A stretch of DNA of 64,000 nt, taken from Heterotrichella gracilis (taxonomy: Eukaryota > Sar > Xanthophyceae > Tribonematales > Xanthonemataceae). Below, in pieces: positions 1 through 11,947 of this stretch; the first letter of the stretch is position 1; every line of letters starts with the position of its first letter. The stretch is from the NCBI GenBank assembly GCA_032358255.1, contig JAULBX010018746.1, positions 20,027-84,026 of the forward strand. The letters are read 5' to 3'. The notes beneath the pieces were generated by a model. The model saw only the letters and a list, made by a program, of their open reading frames with translations. It was not told where the DNA came from and did not search any database. The translations under genes were made by a program, and so were the position numbers.

Positions 1-683
1 GGCAGCGATGCAGCAGCGTGGTTCGCGTCAACGTATACAAGAACGCGGTCAAAAACGCCGGCAACCTGCCGTCGCTGCCCCGCGAGAAGGCGCTGGTGGC
101 GTCGCTCACCGGGCCTTACTCCATCCTGCGGGCTGTGGGCAAGGAGCGAACCAACGGCAGGCCATGCACCAGCATCACCGATGTGCAGCGGGGCGCGGCG
201 GAGGCGTTTCTGCAGGTGGGGGTTATGGGGTACACATGTCCTGGTTTGGTGGTTTGATGCTCTTCCCATGTGCATGTGACCAAGCTCTAAATCACAACAT
301 CCCCACAGCTGTCCAAATATCACTAGGGTATGAACCAAAACCCTAGTAGCCAAACCCTCATCCTAATTCTCCCCCTTCCAGGTTCTGTCCAGCTACTACC
401 TGGACCTGTTTGGCAACCTGGAGGCGCACACTTGCAGACCCTAAAACCCCTCACTTAAAACCCTAAACACTTTCCCCCCTTCCAGGTTCTGTCCAGCTAC
501 TACATGGACCTGTTTGGCAACCTGGAGGCGCACACCATCACCGACGTGCAGACCTCTGAGCGCGTCAGCCTGCTGCTCAAGGACTCCTTCGTGGAGTCGT
601 TCCCGGTGAAGGACCGGCCCTTTGTCAAGCAGTTTGTGGAGACGCAAATGTTTGAGGAGTACACGGACGCAGTGATCACTTAG
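1..683 (+). CDS. DENN-domain-like protein, 3' end (partial)
   Basis: Two exons of a gene that begins before the window. The first runs from the window edge to 215 (frame codons at 18, 21 and so on) and ends at a CAG|GTGGGG donor. The second is 486-683, after a CTTCCAG acceptor, and ends in TAG. Phase is kept, giving about 135 residues. The last exon carries the pattern DRPFVKQFVETQMFEEY, which resembles the tail of a DENN module (guanine-exchange domain for Rab GTPases), where a run of RPF..F.ETQMF occurs. The family call rests on this short motif, so another protein is possible. The 5' part of the last exon is present twice (382-431 and 486-535), and a decayed copy of its final codons lies after the stop. 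Confidence 0.55.
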
Positions 684-768
684 GCAGGGGCGTGGTTTAG
701 GGTTTAGGGTTTGGGTTAGGGTTGGGGCGCAGATGGGTGGGTAGTATACGGATGCGGTCATCGCCTAG
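370..768 (+). repeat. Exon-edge duplications around telomere-like tract in the DENN-like gene
   Basis: The acceptor plus first 50 exon bases at 474-536 are repeated almost exactly (one difference) at 370-432, with CCCTAAA-like sequence between. The last eight codons (660-683) recur in degenerate form at about 744-768, still open and still ending in TAG, across a TTTAGGG tract at 694-727. Confidence 0.85.
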
Positions 769-1834
769 ATTGCAGCTTGGGAGCAGGTGTGGGGGCTCGG
801 GGGAGAGGGTGGAGGCGCAGGTGTGGGGGGGATGAACAGATGCGAGCGCCACCTAGGCATGCAAGGGTGCGGATGCTACACCTAACCATTTGGCGTGCAC
901 AGTGCACCCATTTTTTGTTTTTACGTTGGCGATCATTGCATGTCACACGCAGCGTATCCTTGTTGCTGAGGCTGGAAGGGATGGGGGGGGTATAACCTTG
1001 GGGGACACTAGTGCGTGCAGAGTAGACCACAGGAACCGGTTAAGACGACAGGAATAGATCACTGTTCATTTGGTTAAGGCAGCAGGGCAATTTACTGCAA
1101 ACTGGGGCAGGTGTGGGTGTGTGGGCGCTGGTGTGTGGGTTTGGGTGGGGGGGGTTGTCTGGGATGCGAAGCTTCGTTGAGAGCGGTGGTCATGACTTGC
1201 TATGCTTCTACGCAGTTGGCTGGCGGTGAAGGTGCAGGCGCTTTTCTTGGTAGGTAGATGGGTTAGTGGGTCGCAACCTAGCAGGACCTTGTTATGTTTT
1301 ATAATCTCAACATTTTGCCGTTAAAGTTATGGCGCACGCCGGTATCGGCTTGTCAATGCTGAATGCAAAATTATTGGAGCCTTCCTTGTAGTTGTAATAC
1401 TTCTTCATCTGATGATTTCATTGGAAAAGCGTCTATATGCTGGCCGGGCAGCATTGCTATACATGGCGCCATCCATGCTGAGCAGCCCAGGGAATTGTGA
1501 CATGATCTGCCCATGCGCTGTACCGCAAATGGTGGTGAGACTCGGAGTCTCGACACCAACACTGTGTTTCGGAATATCTGTTACAGTGAGGATGCAGGTG
1601 CACTGCCAATTTGGAGCCTTTAAGGCTCAGCCCCTAGTTGGGGCGACCTAAGCATGCCAACGAGATTGCATCTGCGTTATTGGTTGCTGTAAATAGTCCA
1701 TTCCCTGCTGACAACAGATCACGATGGTGTGTGCCCCCGGCGAGGGTCCCCTCCAGGGCCCCGCCAAACACCCAGAAAATAAGCAGCCTCTGCAACCGCT
1801 ACCCCAAATCCCCAACCTGAACCCTGAGCTTGCC
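684..1834. other. Intergenic, convergent 3' flanks
   Basis: Between the stop of the DENN-like gene (+) and the stop of the exonuclease gene (-). It should hold both 3' UTRs. Apart from the telomere-like tract at 694-727 and the decayed exon copy at 744-768, I see no coding signal. The short ORFs here lack splice or motif support. Confidence 0.6.
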
Positions 1835-4800
1835 TCAGGGACCGGCTGGCAGTGCATGCTTGACCGCGCAGAAGCACAGCGCCTGCATGGTGCGCTCGCT
1901 GAGCTTTGCCAGGTGCGCCTCCTCCTGCTGGGTCCAGGGGGGAAGGCCATCCAGCCCCGCCTGCCGCCGGATCTTCTGCTCCTGCACACGCACAAAGGGG
2001 CCAGGTTAGGGTTTAGGATTAATGGCAGTGGGTGTGCGTATGTGCGTGGAGGTCTGCTACTCTTAACTAAATTGCTGGACAGCACAGTACCAAGGCCCGC
2101 TAATCTGAGTAGCAAAGCTTGACATGCAACCATCTTGTGCACAGCTGCAGTGAATTCACGGTCAGCGCAGCACCTGCAGTCTGTACCCAAACCACAGTGA
2201 TCAAGATCAGCATTACCACCACACCTGCAGCCCGCGGCACACTCTGGCGTGTCCCCTTCCCCTTGTCTGCAATGTGTCCAAGGTGAAGTCCCTAAGCCCT
2301 AAACCCTAAACAACTGCGCACCTGCAGCCTGCGGCACTCTGGCGAGTCCCCTTCCCCCGTATACAGCACCAGCAGTGCGTTCTGTGGCATGGCATCCCAA
2401 ATGCGCCGCAGCCGCAGGTCCATAGCCTGGAGGAGGAAACCGAACATAGGTAAATCAGAGGAATTCATTGGGTGAAACAGTACAATATCACTTGGATACC
2501 ACAAAATTCAGGTTTTTTGTTATAAGATTCATTGCTTTTAAATATCTGAAAACGCAATTTCTAGATACAGGTGGGTTGTAGAGTGACAAAATTGATGTCC
2601 TCCTGGCAAAAACTACTGAAATACATTAATTGAAATGCTGAATAAATGTGTGCAGTGTCACTGAAAAGGGTGAGCTAGGTACCTGCAGGATGCCCCTCAG
2701 CCGCTCCTCCCCCACGTCGCCCTGCGCTCCAGAGGTGCTGGCCGCACCCTGCCCACCTTCCACCCCGCTGCCCGCTGCAGGGGCATCCCCCCTTGTGCCT
2801 GGTCCATCCCCAGGACCATTGCTAGCCCCATCAGTGGCAACTGGTTCTTGCTGCTGCTCCGCTGGCGTGGGTGCCGATGTTGATGCTGCGCCATTTGTGT
2901 CCATGGCTGGAGGTGAGTCAGTTGCTAGTGTGGGGTCGGGTGGGTGGGGGGCACTGGCTGCTGCAGCAAGCGCGTCCTGCTTTCGCCGAGCAGCCCGTTC
3001 CTGAACAGGGGTGCGGTAAGCATTATGGGATCGAGCGCACGTGGCTGCAGTAGGGTGTAGGGTTTAGGGTTATGGGCAAGTACAGTTGAGCGCATGTGGC
3101 TGCTGAAGGGTTCAGGGTTGAGGGTTGAGGGTGCAGGACATTGGCGAATTGAATGCATGTGGTTGGAACACACAGATGGACAATCTGCGGGCCGCAGGCA
3201 ACACCAGATGCAGGACTTCAAGCACTTCACTTTGGTCACTTTAAACAATGGAATTGCAGCTGCACTGCTCATGGTGAAGGTAACAGTAGACAGTGACAGT
3301 GAGTGGAAGTCGTTCACAGGAAGGGGAGGTTGATTAACTTCTGTGATCTGTGATCACTATCCAGTGGCCCCCTGACTCTGCATTTTGTGCCCTCTACTTT
3401 TTGCTTTCTTACCTGGTGGAAAGCATCCAGGTCCCTGAACTGAGTCCACACCAGGTCCACCCCCGCTGCCGCCACCTCCTTGGCCGCCTTGATGGACGCA
3501 TCCTCGTCGCTGTCTACGATGATGGCGCTGCTGTTGCCCGTCACATGGCGGTGGCACATGTCACTGCGCGCACATGCCACATTTACCATCACACACCTTG
3601 GCGCTCAATTGCAAAGTTACACAGCCACTGCAGGGCTCGCCATGTACCACAACCCCTAGCCCTTAATGAATGCCCTCCAACCCCTCCAATCACCCCAGTC
3701 CATCCCCGACGCCCGGAACCGCCCCATCACATCCAGCAGTAAACCAATCTACACTACCAACGTATAGGACCATTCACACAGACACATGTTTCCAATTCCA
3801 GGGACCAGCGTGAACCCTAACCCTACACCAAAAAAAACATTTCTCTCCCCCACTCACCCCCGGTCCACCACCGCCGCCCGCCTCCGGAACCTCCCCAGCA
3901 CATCCAGCAGCCGCTCCCCCCCTGCCTCCTGTGTGGTAATCCCATAGGAGGGACCGTTTTTCACCTTGAGCAGCACCAGGTCCATGGCAGCACGCGCATC
4001 GTCGATCGAGTCGTGGGACCCCGACTGGATCTTGCGCCGCAGGAACTTGTCGGACAGGATGCGCAGCGCGGACTTGTAGGGCGGGCCCTGCGCCGTGGTT
4101 TAGGGTTTAAGGTTTTAAGGTGGGGTTTGCGCGATGGGGTGCAACATGTACTGGTGCTGGTGCTGGTTATGATACTGTGCTGATATTGATGATGTTTACC
4201 CTATACATGTACACCAGAGAGGTTGCACTTGCACAACACCCCACCCGCCCACGCACGTACTCTAGGGTGCGGGTACTGCAGCGCGGTGTCGATGCAGTTT
4301 GCGTGCACCACCCTCATGGCCTGCAGGTCGTTGTCCAGCGAGTGCCCCACAAGCAGCGTCTCGCAGTCCACCACCGCCCTGAACTGCTGCTGCACATCCT
4401 CCAGGCGGGTGGTCACTCCGGCCAGCATGGCGGGGGTGATGCCAGAGTAGCGCGTGTTGTAGTCCAGGATGGGGTTGTGGGGGAGCACCAGCTGGTCTAG
4501 AAGGACCTGCGGTTGGGGGTTTGAAGGTGGAGATGTGGTACGCAAGGATGTTTTGCTAGGGGCACACAAGGGCACTGTGTGTGTGGGGGGGGGGGGAGTT
4601 GAAAAGCAGGGGGGCGCAGAAATGCAGCATGGCGGTGGTGATGCCCGAGAGCGCATGTTGTAATCCAGGATGGGGTTGTGGGGCTGGACGAGCTGGTCTA
4701 AAAGGACCTGTGTGTGCGGGGTAAGAGGTAAAGGGTAGAGGTGGTGGCTGTGGCTGTAAATGCTGTTAAGGCGTGCAGGGCTGGTTCGATGTCAGAATGC

Positions 4801-7563
4801 ACCGTGCTTCAGGCCATCATGCATGCCACCCCCACTCGCACCACTTGCCCTTGTCCCTTCTGCAGATAACTATTAACTGGAATGCATGTCCTTAGGTAAT
4901 CTCATTCCCAGGTACACACAACCTACGAAGGAGCAGCTGCATTTTACTTTCTTGCATAAACCTTGCCCTCCTCATCCACTAGCAGCACAAGCCTCGCCTG
5001 TGTGGAACACCACCTTACTTACCATAGTCGATGCCTGTACCATTCCCTACCCACGTGCCCAGGACATGGCCCCTTTCCACCCTTCGCCTACTTTTCCACT
5101 TCATCCAGACTTGTGCTTTAGGGTTTAGGGTCCCTCGCCACCCACCTTTCCCTCCTCATCCACCAGGCTCACACGCGTCAGCTCCAGCCCCGCCTGAGTG
5201 GAGCACATCTCACAGTCCATGGCCACCATGCGGTGCCGGGGGGGCGGCGCCTCGCCATCCTCACACTTGTCAGGAAGAGGTTGGCCTGTGATGTGTTTGT
5301 TAACTAAGTAAATAACCAATAAGAATTTTTTTTACTAATAATTTTAACAAAAAATTACAAATTTACTATTTATTGTAAGTAGTAGCACCGTTGTTTTCAT
5401 TCAGTATGTTGCTTAAATTTCCGCAGACAGCCACAGCTGGGGTACGGGTATGCATGCATGTGATGAGGCGGGGGCAGAACAAGGTGTGTCCTGAATTTGG
5501 TCACGGGTGTGCATGCACCACGAGAAGAAACGACAGAGAAGCTGCATGCGTGGGACCTTACTTGATGGCGGGGCTGTGACAAAGCCTTCAGGGCACAGTA
5601 TCTGCCCGCTGGCATCCATGGTGGGCACCGGGTAGTTGTTGGCCTGCATCTCATCCAGGCTGATGGTGTAGTAGGAGGGCGGGAAGGGGAAGTTGTCACC
5701 CCCCTTGACCGCCGCGCCGTTGGCCGCGCCGTTGCCTTCGTCCCGCTTGCGCTTCTTGCCCTTGGAGGGCACGGTGAAGAGCGCGCTCACAGTCTGGCCT
5801 ATAGGGTTTTTCCACAGGATGCCATCAGTATGGTGCACAGCAGGAGTGCCATCAGGGGGGTTGTGTGGATTGGAAAGTACTTATTTTTTAAGAAATTTTC
5901 ATTTTCAATTTCATCAAGATGGTGCAAATTATGCAGTGTGCATGGCATCCAGCACAGGGATGGCATGCCAGTGTCACGGCATGGGGCACGAGCAACAAAT
6001 GGTATGACCAAAACTTAATTTAAAAAAGTTAGTGGCCATGATCAACGCGTTTGGCCCCGCATGTGAAAGCCTGGCTTATACGCCAGACTGCATTGGTGGA
6101 GAGTAGTTAGACCAACCATCAGCAAGATGACTAGTTAAGAGCATGCAACCAGCATCTCAAGAGCAGACACCCACCCTCTCCACCCGCTTTACTAGGGTGC
6201 ACCACAATTAACACAGTATTCCCTAATAACCCCAAAATCCCAAACCTAATCAGCCTTACTTGGGTACACCACTGCGTTCTTGGCGAGGACCCGGATGGGC
6301 CAGATGAGGTGGGGTGTCATGGCAGGGAAGCAGTCCTGCAAGATCGGAACCAATATTGAGTCGCCAACTCAAGAACAGAACAACATGAAGGAGTGGTGTC
6401 AACACTGAAAGTGCGAGCTCGGAACCATTGGTGGGTTGTCAATGCAAGATATAACAACATGAACAAGTGATGAGCAGCGTGCACATCCAAGGTCGCCATA
6501 CCTTGTATTCCAACCCTAAACCCTAAACCCCTAAACCCTAACCTTGCCTTGTACTCCTCGAAGAGCTGTGCGTCCATGCCATGCAGCATGACCATCACCA
6601 CCGTTTTGATCAGCGGCTTGTTCTGCGAGGGCAGTGAACAAGAAACTTAGTTCCACACACCCCAGCAATACACCCAGAGAAGCAGGCCACCAGTGCCCGA
6701 TGCTACAAGTCGTGCAGCGTTTGCTTATTCCGTGACTTAGCATGATGTGCGCTCAAGTCAAAAGTGTGAGTGCAGTCAACAAACGTCCTGTATTATTGCA
6801 GCAGTCGATAATACAGGGCATTGGCTGTCTACACACCATCCAGTGACATTCCGCACCTTGACAAACATCCAGCGGGGGTTGATGCCATCTGCGAGCACCC
6901 ACAGCAGCAGGCCTTGTATGTCAAACACCTTGATAGGGCCCTGGGTCTGCGCCTGGACCTCTGCCTTGTCCTGTAAAGTCCAACATGGTGGGTGGGTGCT
7001 AGAGCATATAGAGAGGCAGACATTGTGTGGTACAAGTGATAGTGCGCCATTGATTATGCCCTTGTGTAGCTCAGGGTACTTCCTAACGCGCAACCCGCGG
7101 TTCGCAGAGTCTGGCAAAACAGCCGTACCATAACTATATGCATGCATTGCGCAAGTTTTTGCATGCAACGATATGCATGCATCCCGTGGTGGCCGCCACC
7201 CACCTGGCCATACACATCGAAGTACCCAGCAGCCGCTTTCCTCTCAAGCTCCAACAACCGAGCCTTCTTCTTCCCTTTCTTTGAAAGCTTGGCAGGCGCA
7301 GACTGCGCCGCTGGGGCCACTCGGCTGTGGCTTGCTGCTGGTTGTGGAGTGAGGTGCATACTGTTCGCTGCAAAAGTAGGCCGTTTGAACTCGGTTGCTG
7401 GCATCTTTATCTCACCATCTTCCAGATCCTCGTCAGGAGGCAAGGTCGAAACCGTTGCTGGCGTTGCCACTGATTGACTCCTGGTGTCATTGACACTGTC
7501 CTGAATGTTTGTCAGTACCCCTTGCAAGCTTGTAGCGTGCCCCCGGCCACCTTGTCTACCCAT
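1835..7563 (-). CDS. REXO5/SDN5-type DEDDh RNA exonuclease
   Basis: Likely 3'-5' exoribonuclease of the plant SMALL RNA DEGRADING NUCLEASE 5 / animal REXO5 group, probably nuclear. Twelve exons in transcript order: 7563-7204, 6970-6857, 6622-6548, 6335-6260, 5798-5562, 5285-5146, 4506-4261, 4087-3858, 3563-3413, 3000-2683, 2426-2322, 1981-1835. All phases agree, giving 732 residues. The DEDDh set is complete: MDCEM with D311 and E313, GHSLDND with D394, and HDSIDDA with H441 and D446. Upstream, a block with [17 protein letters not shown] and [11 protein letters not shown] matches the conserved N-terminal region of this subgroup. A basic KGKKRKR stretch could be a nuclear signal. Intron 3 appears to be GC-AG (AAG|GCAAGG, at 6548/6547). 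Residues about 545-650 are Ala/Pro/Gly-rich and look disordered. RRM domains found in some relatives are not evident. Introns carry four decayed copies of exon edges. Confidence 0.9.
2212..2375. repeat. Duplicated donor edge of exonuclease exon 11
   Basis: The donor end of exon 11 (about 2317-2375) recurs with a few differences at about 2212-2270, and the two copies are separated by CCCTAAACCCTAAA at 2290-2311. The copy lies inside the following intron. Confidence 0.8.
3705..3925. repeat. Decayed copy of exonuclease exon 8 donor edge
   Basis: About 40 bases at 3708-3750 resemble the donor end of exon 8 at 3872-3920 (shared CGCCCGGAACC and CACATCCAGCAG blocks). A short AACCCTAACCCTA stretch at about 3811-3825 lies between them. 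Confidence 0.6.
4425..4715. repeat. Duplicated acceptor edge of exonuclease exon 7
   Basis: The first part of exon 7 with its acceptor (about 4430-4512) is repeated with scattered changes at about 4632-4712, including the GGATGGGGTTGTGG and AAGGACCTG blocks. The far copy sits in the upstream intron as a possible pseudo-exon. Confidence 0.8.
4960..5220. repeat. Decayed copy of exonuclease exon 6 donor edge
   Basis: Sequence at about 4962-5012 resembles exon 6 at 5146-5212 (shared CCCTCCTCATCCAC and CCTG.GTGGA.CAC blocks). A TTTAGGGTTTAGGG tract at 5116-5132 separates the two. Confidence 0.65.
6513..6541. repeat. Telomere-like tract at a splice donor
   Basis: Four CCCTAAA-type units on the + strand. 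On the minus-strand transcript they begin five bases after the likely GC donor of exonuclease intron 3, and would supply an alternative GT (GTTAGGG) that breaks the reading frame. Confidence 0.8.
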
Positions 7564-8034
7564 GGTACCTGACTTTAACAGGAGCCCATTAGTTACTGCT
7601 TATATTGTTTGCCTGCGGCGTCTTGTGAGACTATGTATCACTGGTACTCGCTAGGTTTGGGTTATAAGGAAATTGCGCGGGAAACACTGCCCCCAGGCCA
7701 CAACTTTGAAATGCACACATACACTGAGGAGCTGAGTCACACGCTGCATGCTGTGAAACGTTGATTTGTCTGTGGGGTTACAGCTGAACTTGGCAGCTAT
7801 CGCTTCCATTTCCCTTCACATCTCCACAGTACCCGAGGCCTAGACTGAGACACCTGTTGGCAACAAGGGTGCCCCTGGCAGCTGCAGTTTGCCATTCTTC
7901 TGCATCGTGCCACAGATGGTGAACTATTTTGCCTTCGCATATGTACGATGAAGCAACGAGGTGCGGGGCTGACAATGGATATGCATGCATCTACTCCCTT
8001 ATGCATGCATGCAGTTTTGCTGCATGTAACCGCG
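7564..8034. promoter_or_regulatory. Divergent promoter region, exonuclease / GT32-FkbM
   Basis: 471 bp between two divergent start codons, so both promoters and 5' UTRs should lie here. ATGCATGCAT-type palindromes occur at about 7980-8013. In-frame ATGs at 7948 and 7984 mean the plus-strand gene could start earlier. No TATA box stands out. Confidence 0.5.
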
Positions 8035-11000
8035 ATGAGTATGCCCCCACACCTCACAAGAGTGGATCTCGATACAATAGTGGACATAGAGCCAACCCTG
8101 GGTTTCAGGCGTGGGTTCCAAGTTGGCCTCACCGCAAGCTTGTTACACTTGTGTGCAGGCACGAAGGTGATTGCTGCCAGGAGTGCGCTTTCCCTCCCGT
8201 CCCTAAAGTTCTCTTTTGTCACGAGCTTTTCGATCCTGCTGAATATCCTCCTATGCTACAAAGCCTTCCTCCCCTGTGACCTGCCGCACCCAGGTAAGAC
8301 AAGCGACTCACATGCACCTGGCGCATAGCCAGATACAAGCCAGTATGCTGTCAACAGTGGGCTTGAACCTGCCAAGCATCTACGCATGGCCAGGTACAGT
8401 GAGTGGCTGCCGACCATGTGCTTACTACCTGTGCAGTGGTCCAGCTCTCCAGGAGGGATGGACACTTCCAAGGCGCATCCGCAACACAGGTGGGTGGCAC
8501 CCCCGGGTGTTGAGCTTGCATACCTGCAATGCAATGGCCTACGAATCCAGCTTGGTTGACGATAACCAATGCAGTGATCTACGCATCCAGCTTGGTTGAT
8601 GACAACTTGTGCATGTGGCAGGTGCAGGATGCCAGCCCGCCACCCGCACCACAGGAGGTCAATACTCTCAGCGAGCACTGGCAGATACCGCACCAAATCC
8701 ATTTGCTGGGCGACGCGGAGCACCTCTCAGACGCCGCAAAGCCATTCTCTGACTCCTGGACGTATGTCAACCCAGGTGTGGTTCTATGCATAACCCTAAA
8801 CCCTAAACCATATGGATGGAAGTCGACCCAGGTGTGGTGCTATGCATGTCATCACTCCCATTTTTCAAGTGCTTGTAACTGCTTTGCAATATGATACCTC
8901 CCATATGTTGCCCCACCGATCAGGGCAAGATTGCAAGGGTGTTACAATTGCCCTTAACCTGGCAATTTCTCATGGAGGGAAGCCATCTGGTTGATGCATT
9001 CATGGTCACTGACAATGGTATATGTGCCACCAGGGTGGGAAGTCAAGTTCTGGACGGAAGAGGCCCGAGGGGAGTTCATAGCTACTCACTTCTCAGCATA
9101 CCAGAAGGCGTACAGGCGGCTCAAAATGGGCACAGACAGAGACCGATTATTCGCGTGAGTGCCTGAGAATTCTTGTGGAATTACATCCTGCATATCTTCT
9201 ATCATGTCCTACAGTGCGTGTTCATAATGTGAATGCGGGCATGCAACATGCAGGTACCTGCTTATGTACCAACAAGGAGGGGTGTATGCTGATCCGGATG
9301 TAGAGTGCCTGTGCCCGATGTCTCAGTTTCTCAGGGCCAAAGATGCATTGGTGGTGGTCTGGGAGGGCAACTACGTAACCTCGGAGCTGGCACGAGAAAA
9401 CGGCTTTGCAAGGTAGGCCCAAAAGTCATGTTTTAGCGATGCCATTGCTATACTGCACTGTTAACCCAGGTCATTGATTGGGAATATTCTGGCTGTACTC
9501 AAATGTATGTAATTAATTAGGTGTAGCGCTCAAAGCTCACAATTTGGTGCATTTAAAGAAAATGCACATATGTGGGTCACAGGCAAAGGCAAATGGCACC
9601 TTGGTTCATAGCTGCAGCCCCTGGGCACCCGGTTTTCAAAGATTTGGCGGAGCTAATAGTGAAGCAGGTGGATGTCGTTTTCTACAATGACCCCATCCGA
9701 GACCACCATGAACGCACAGGCGCTGGGGTCTTCACTGAGGCTGTCTTGAGGCATGCTGCCTTAAGTCAAAAGGTGAGGCCCTTGCACAAAGGCATGCCTC
9801 ATATGTTAGCTAAACATCATAACCAGCAGATATTGTTGCACCAAACTTTGCATGATGCGAGCTGGCAAGGACCTGAATTTGGCAATCCATCATTGTTTGC
9901 CTGTGGTTGGTTGGCTGACAGGACTTACTGGTTGTGGTATACAGGTGGAGGGCATGCGCCTGCTGCCGACAGGTGTGACAGGGAAGCCCGGCAGTCAGAT
10001 GTTGATCCTGCCGAGCATTTGCGTGATGAAGCACCTTTGGCCGTCTTCGCGAGAGGATAGCGGCGCTGCCCTTGCGGGGTAAGGCATTGCTGCATTATGT
10101 TGCTCTAGTTGTTGCTTGCAAATGGTCTGCACTTTCTGCACCATGTCGACTTTTTTACTGGCAAATGACTAGGAAGGTTTCACTCCATTGAAAACATGAA
10201 TTTCGCAACCGCAGGACACCAAAGTACTCCTCCACCTACATGGTCCCTCAACCACAGCAGCTCTTTCCTGTGACCACCACCTCCAATCCCCCTTTCACCA
10301 TGTTCGTCCATGCACCTGGGGCTGGGGACCCAATTATGGGTAGTGACGTCAGCAGCCTCATTAGCGAGTATGGCATCTGGCAGCCAACGGATGCGATTTC
10401 ACATCCACCGCACATAATCGATCGCCTGCTTGATGGTCTCAGGGAGTCCCAGGGAGCACTGCTGGACATGGGGGCCACCTATGGCATGTTCTCTCTAGCT
10501 GCAGCTGCACAGGGGTACAAGGCAATGGCCTTTGAGGTGTCACCAAAGTGCACTGAGGCCCTCAAGGCCAGCATCCAGTTCAACGGGTTTGAGTCATTGG
10601 TACAGCTGAAGGAGAACGTGTTTGGGGATAACGAGTTTTCCATTTGCTACTTGCCCAATAAACACAGCAAAGATGAGGGGGTCTACCATGGCTATGGGGA
10701 CCGTATTGGCACAGAGGTGAGAATTTTGTAGAGTGAAGTTACATCATGCCCTAGGGATCAATTGCCGCCGCATTGTCCATGAATCCCACAGCTGCAACAC
10801 ACTTGCCACTTTGCACATGTCGGTTTCCCAGATGGTGTTGAAATGGCAAGGTGGAATCTACCTCTGGGCTCCAACCCATTCTTCTCTGTTTCAGGAAACC
10901 GAGACTCGACAAGCAAACTGCAGCGGCTTCACTGTGCGGCAGCGTGCCTCTGTTGTACTGGCTGCTTATGAGGGCAAAATCGGTGCTGTGAGGATGAGCG

Positions 11001-11799
11001 TATATGGCTGGACTACCAAGATCATGACCAAGCTGCTGCCCATCATCCGGCATCACGCTCCAGCAACAGTCATGATCGAGTGGCATCCAACTGAAAACAT
11101 GAACTTGAAACAGTCTCTAGAGCTGACTGTACAAATGCTGCAGGTAAGCCATGCACGGAAAATATGTATCTATAGCATACCATGAAGCATGCAGTGCACC
11201 TGTGCTTTTGACAGAGCCAGTCTTGCTGATGGTGGCATCAGATCACGTATGCATGGTGAGCCAATTCATCGTTGTTTCATGCCTCCAGCCGCAACAGACT
11301 GGCAACGTTGTGATTCTACTTGTAATGGAACTAGCATGGACTTGGTAGTTCTGAGGAATGCATTCGCTAAGGGGAGGCATTTGCGTCCGCCAGGATGCCT
11401 GCACCTAATAGTGCAAAGCCAATCCAACCCAGGCTATAGGTTGCGAAGATTTTCATAATGATATCTGCCCCTTTGCAGGACCTGGGCTACCTGGAGGTTG
11501 AGCACACTGGACCATTCTGCAAGCACAAGCTCAGCGCAGCGGTGGTGGATCTGACAATTTCAGGCCCACAAGGTGTGGAATCGTTCTTGGAAAACAGCAG
11601 GTGGTGCCGGCTAGTAGAGGCAGACTACCCCAAAATGGATTCGTGGTTATCACTGCACAGCAATAAAATACACAGGCGCCACATTATCGAAGTTTTGATG
11701 TTCACAAGAAAGGCAGATGCGGCGGCAACGTATGAAACTTCCCTAAGACCTCAGAAGGCTGTTCTTGAGGTTGAAAAAGCTGATGACGAGGAAAAATAG
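8035..11799 (+). CDS. GT32-type glycosyltransferase fused to FkbM-like methyltransferase
   Basis: Predicted 713-residue type II membrane protein, probably Golgi, acting on glycans. Exons: 8035-8293, 8437-8489, 8622-8775, 9034-9154, 9254-9412, 9583-9772, 9945-10078, 10215-10716, 10895-11143, 11479-11799; every phase agrees. Residues about 59-80 form one hydrophobic anchor. Residues about 120-350 look like a GT32/OCH1-like sugar transferase: IPHQIH near 126, WTYVNPGWEVKFW, then GGVYADPDVEC with the DxD at 209-211, and AAAPGHPVF. Residues about 400-660 look like an FkbM-type SAM methyltransferase: ISEYGIWQPTDAI, a glycine motif LLDMGATYG near 440, and a later IEWHP block. The tail is acidic. The start is uncertain because ATGs at 7948 and 7984 are in frame. 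A sugar transfer plus sugar O-methylation role is inference; donor and acceptor cannot be told. Confidence 0.8.
8766..8850 (+). repeat. Duplicated donor edge of GT32 exon 3
   Basis: The exon end and donor at about 8766-8790 (GTCAACCCAGGTGTGG) recur at 8821-8847, with a CCCTAAACCCTAAACC tract between. The second copy could act as an alternative donor. Confidence 0.8.
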
Positions 11800-11947
11800 C
11801 TTGCAGCGGGCTTCCAACAAATCTTCACAGCATGCAGACAGCCTAGGACTGTAACAGCCTTTGCAGAACACTAAGAATTACTGCAATCACTGGAGGAGGA
11901 AGTGGCATGGTGGGCAAGCAGCCGACTCCGTAGTTAAATTGAGTACG

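Noticed and set aside
694-727. TTTAGGG tract as a true chromosome end
   Set aside because: Tracts are short, occur in both orientations throughout the window and are flanked by genes, so they are interstitial.
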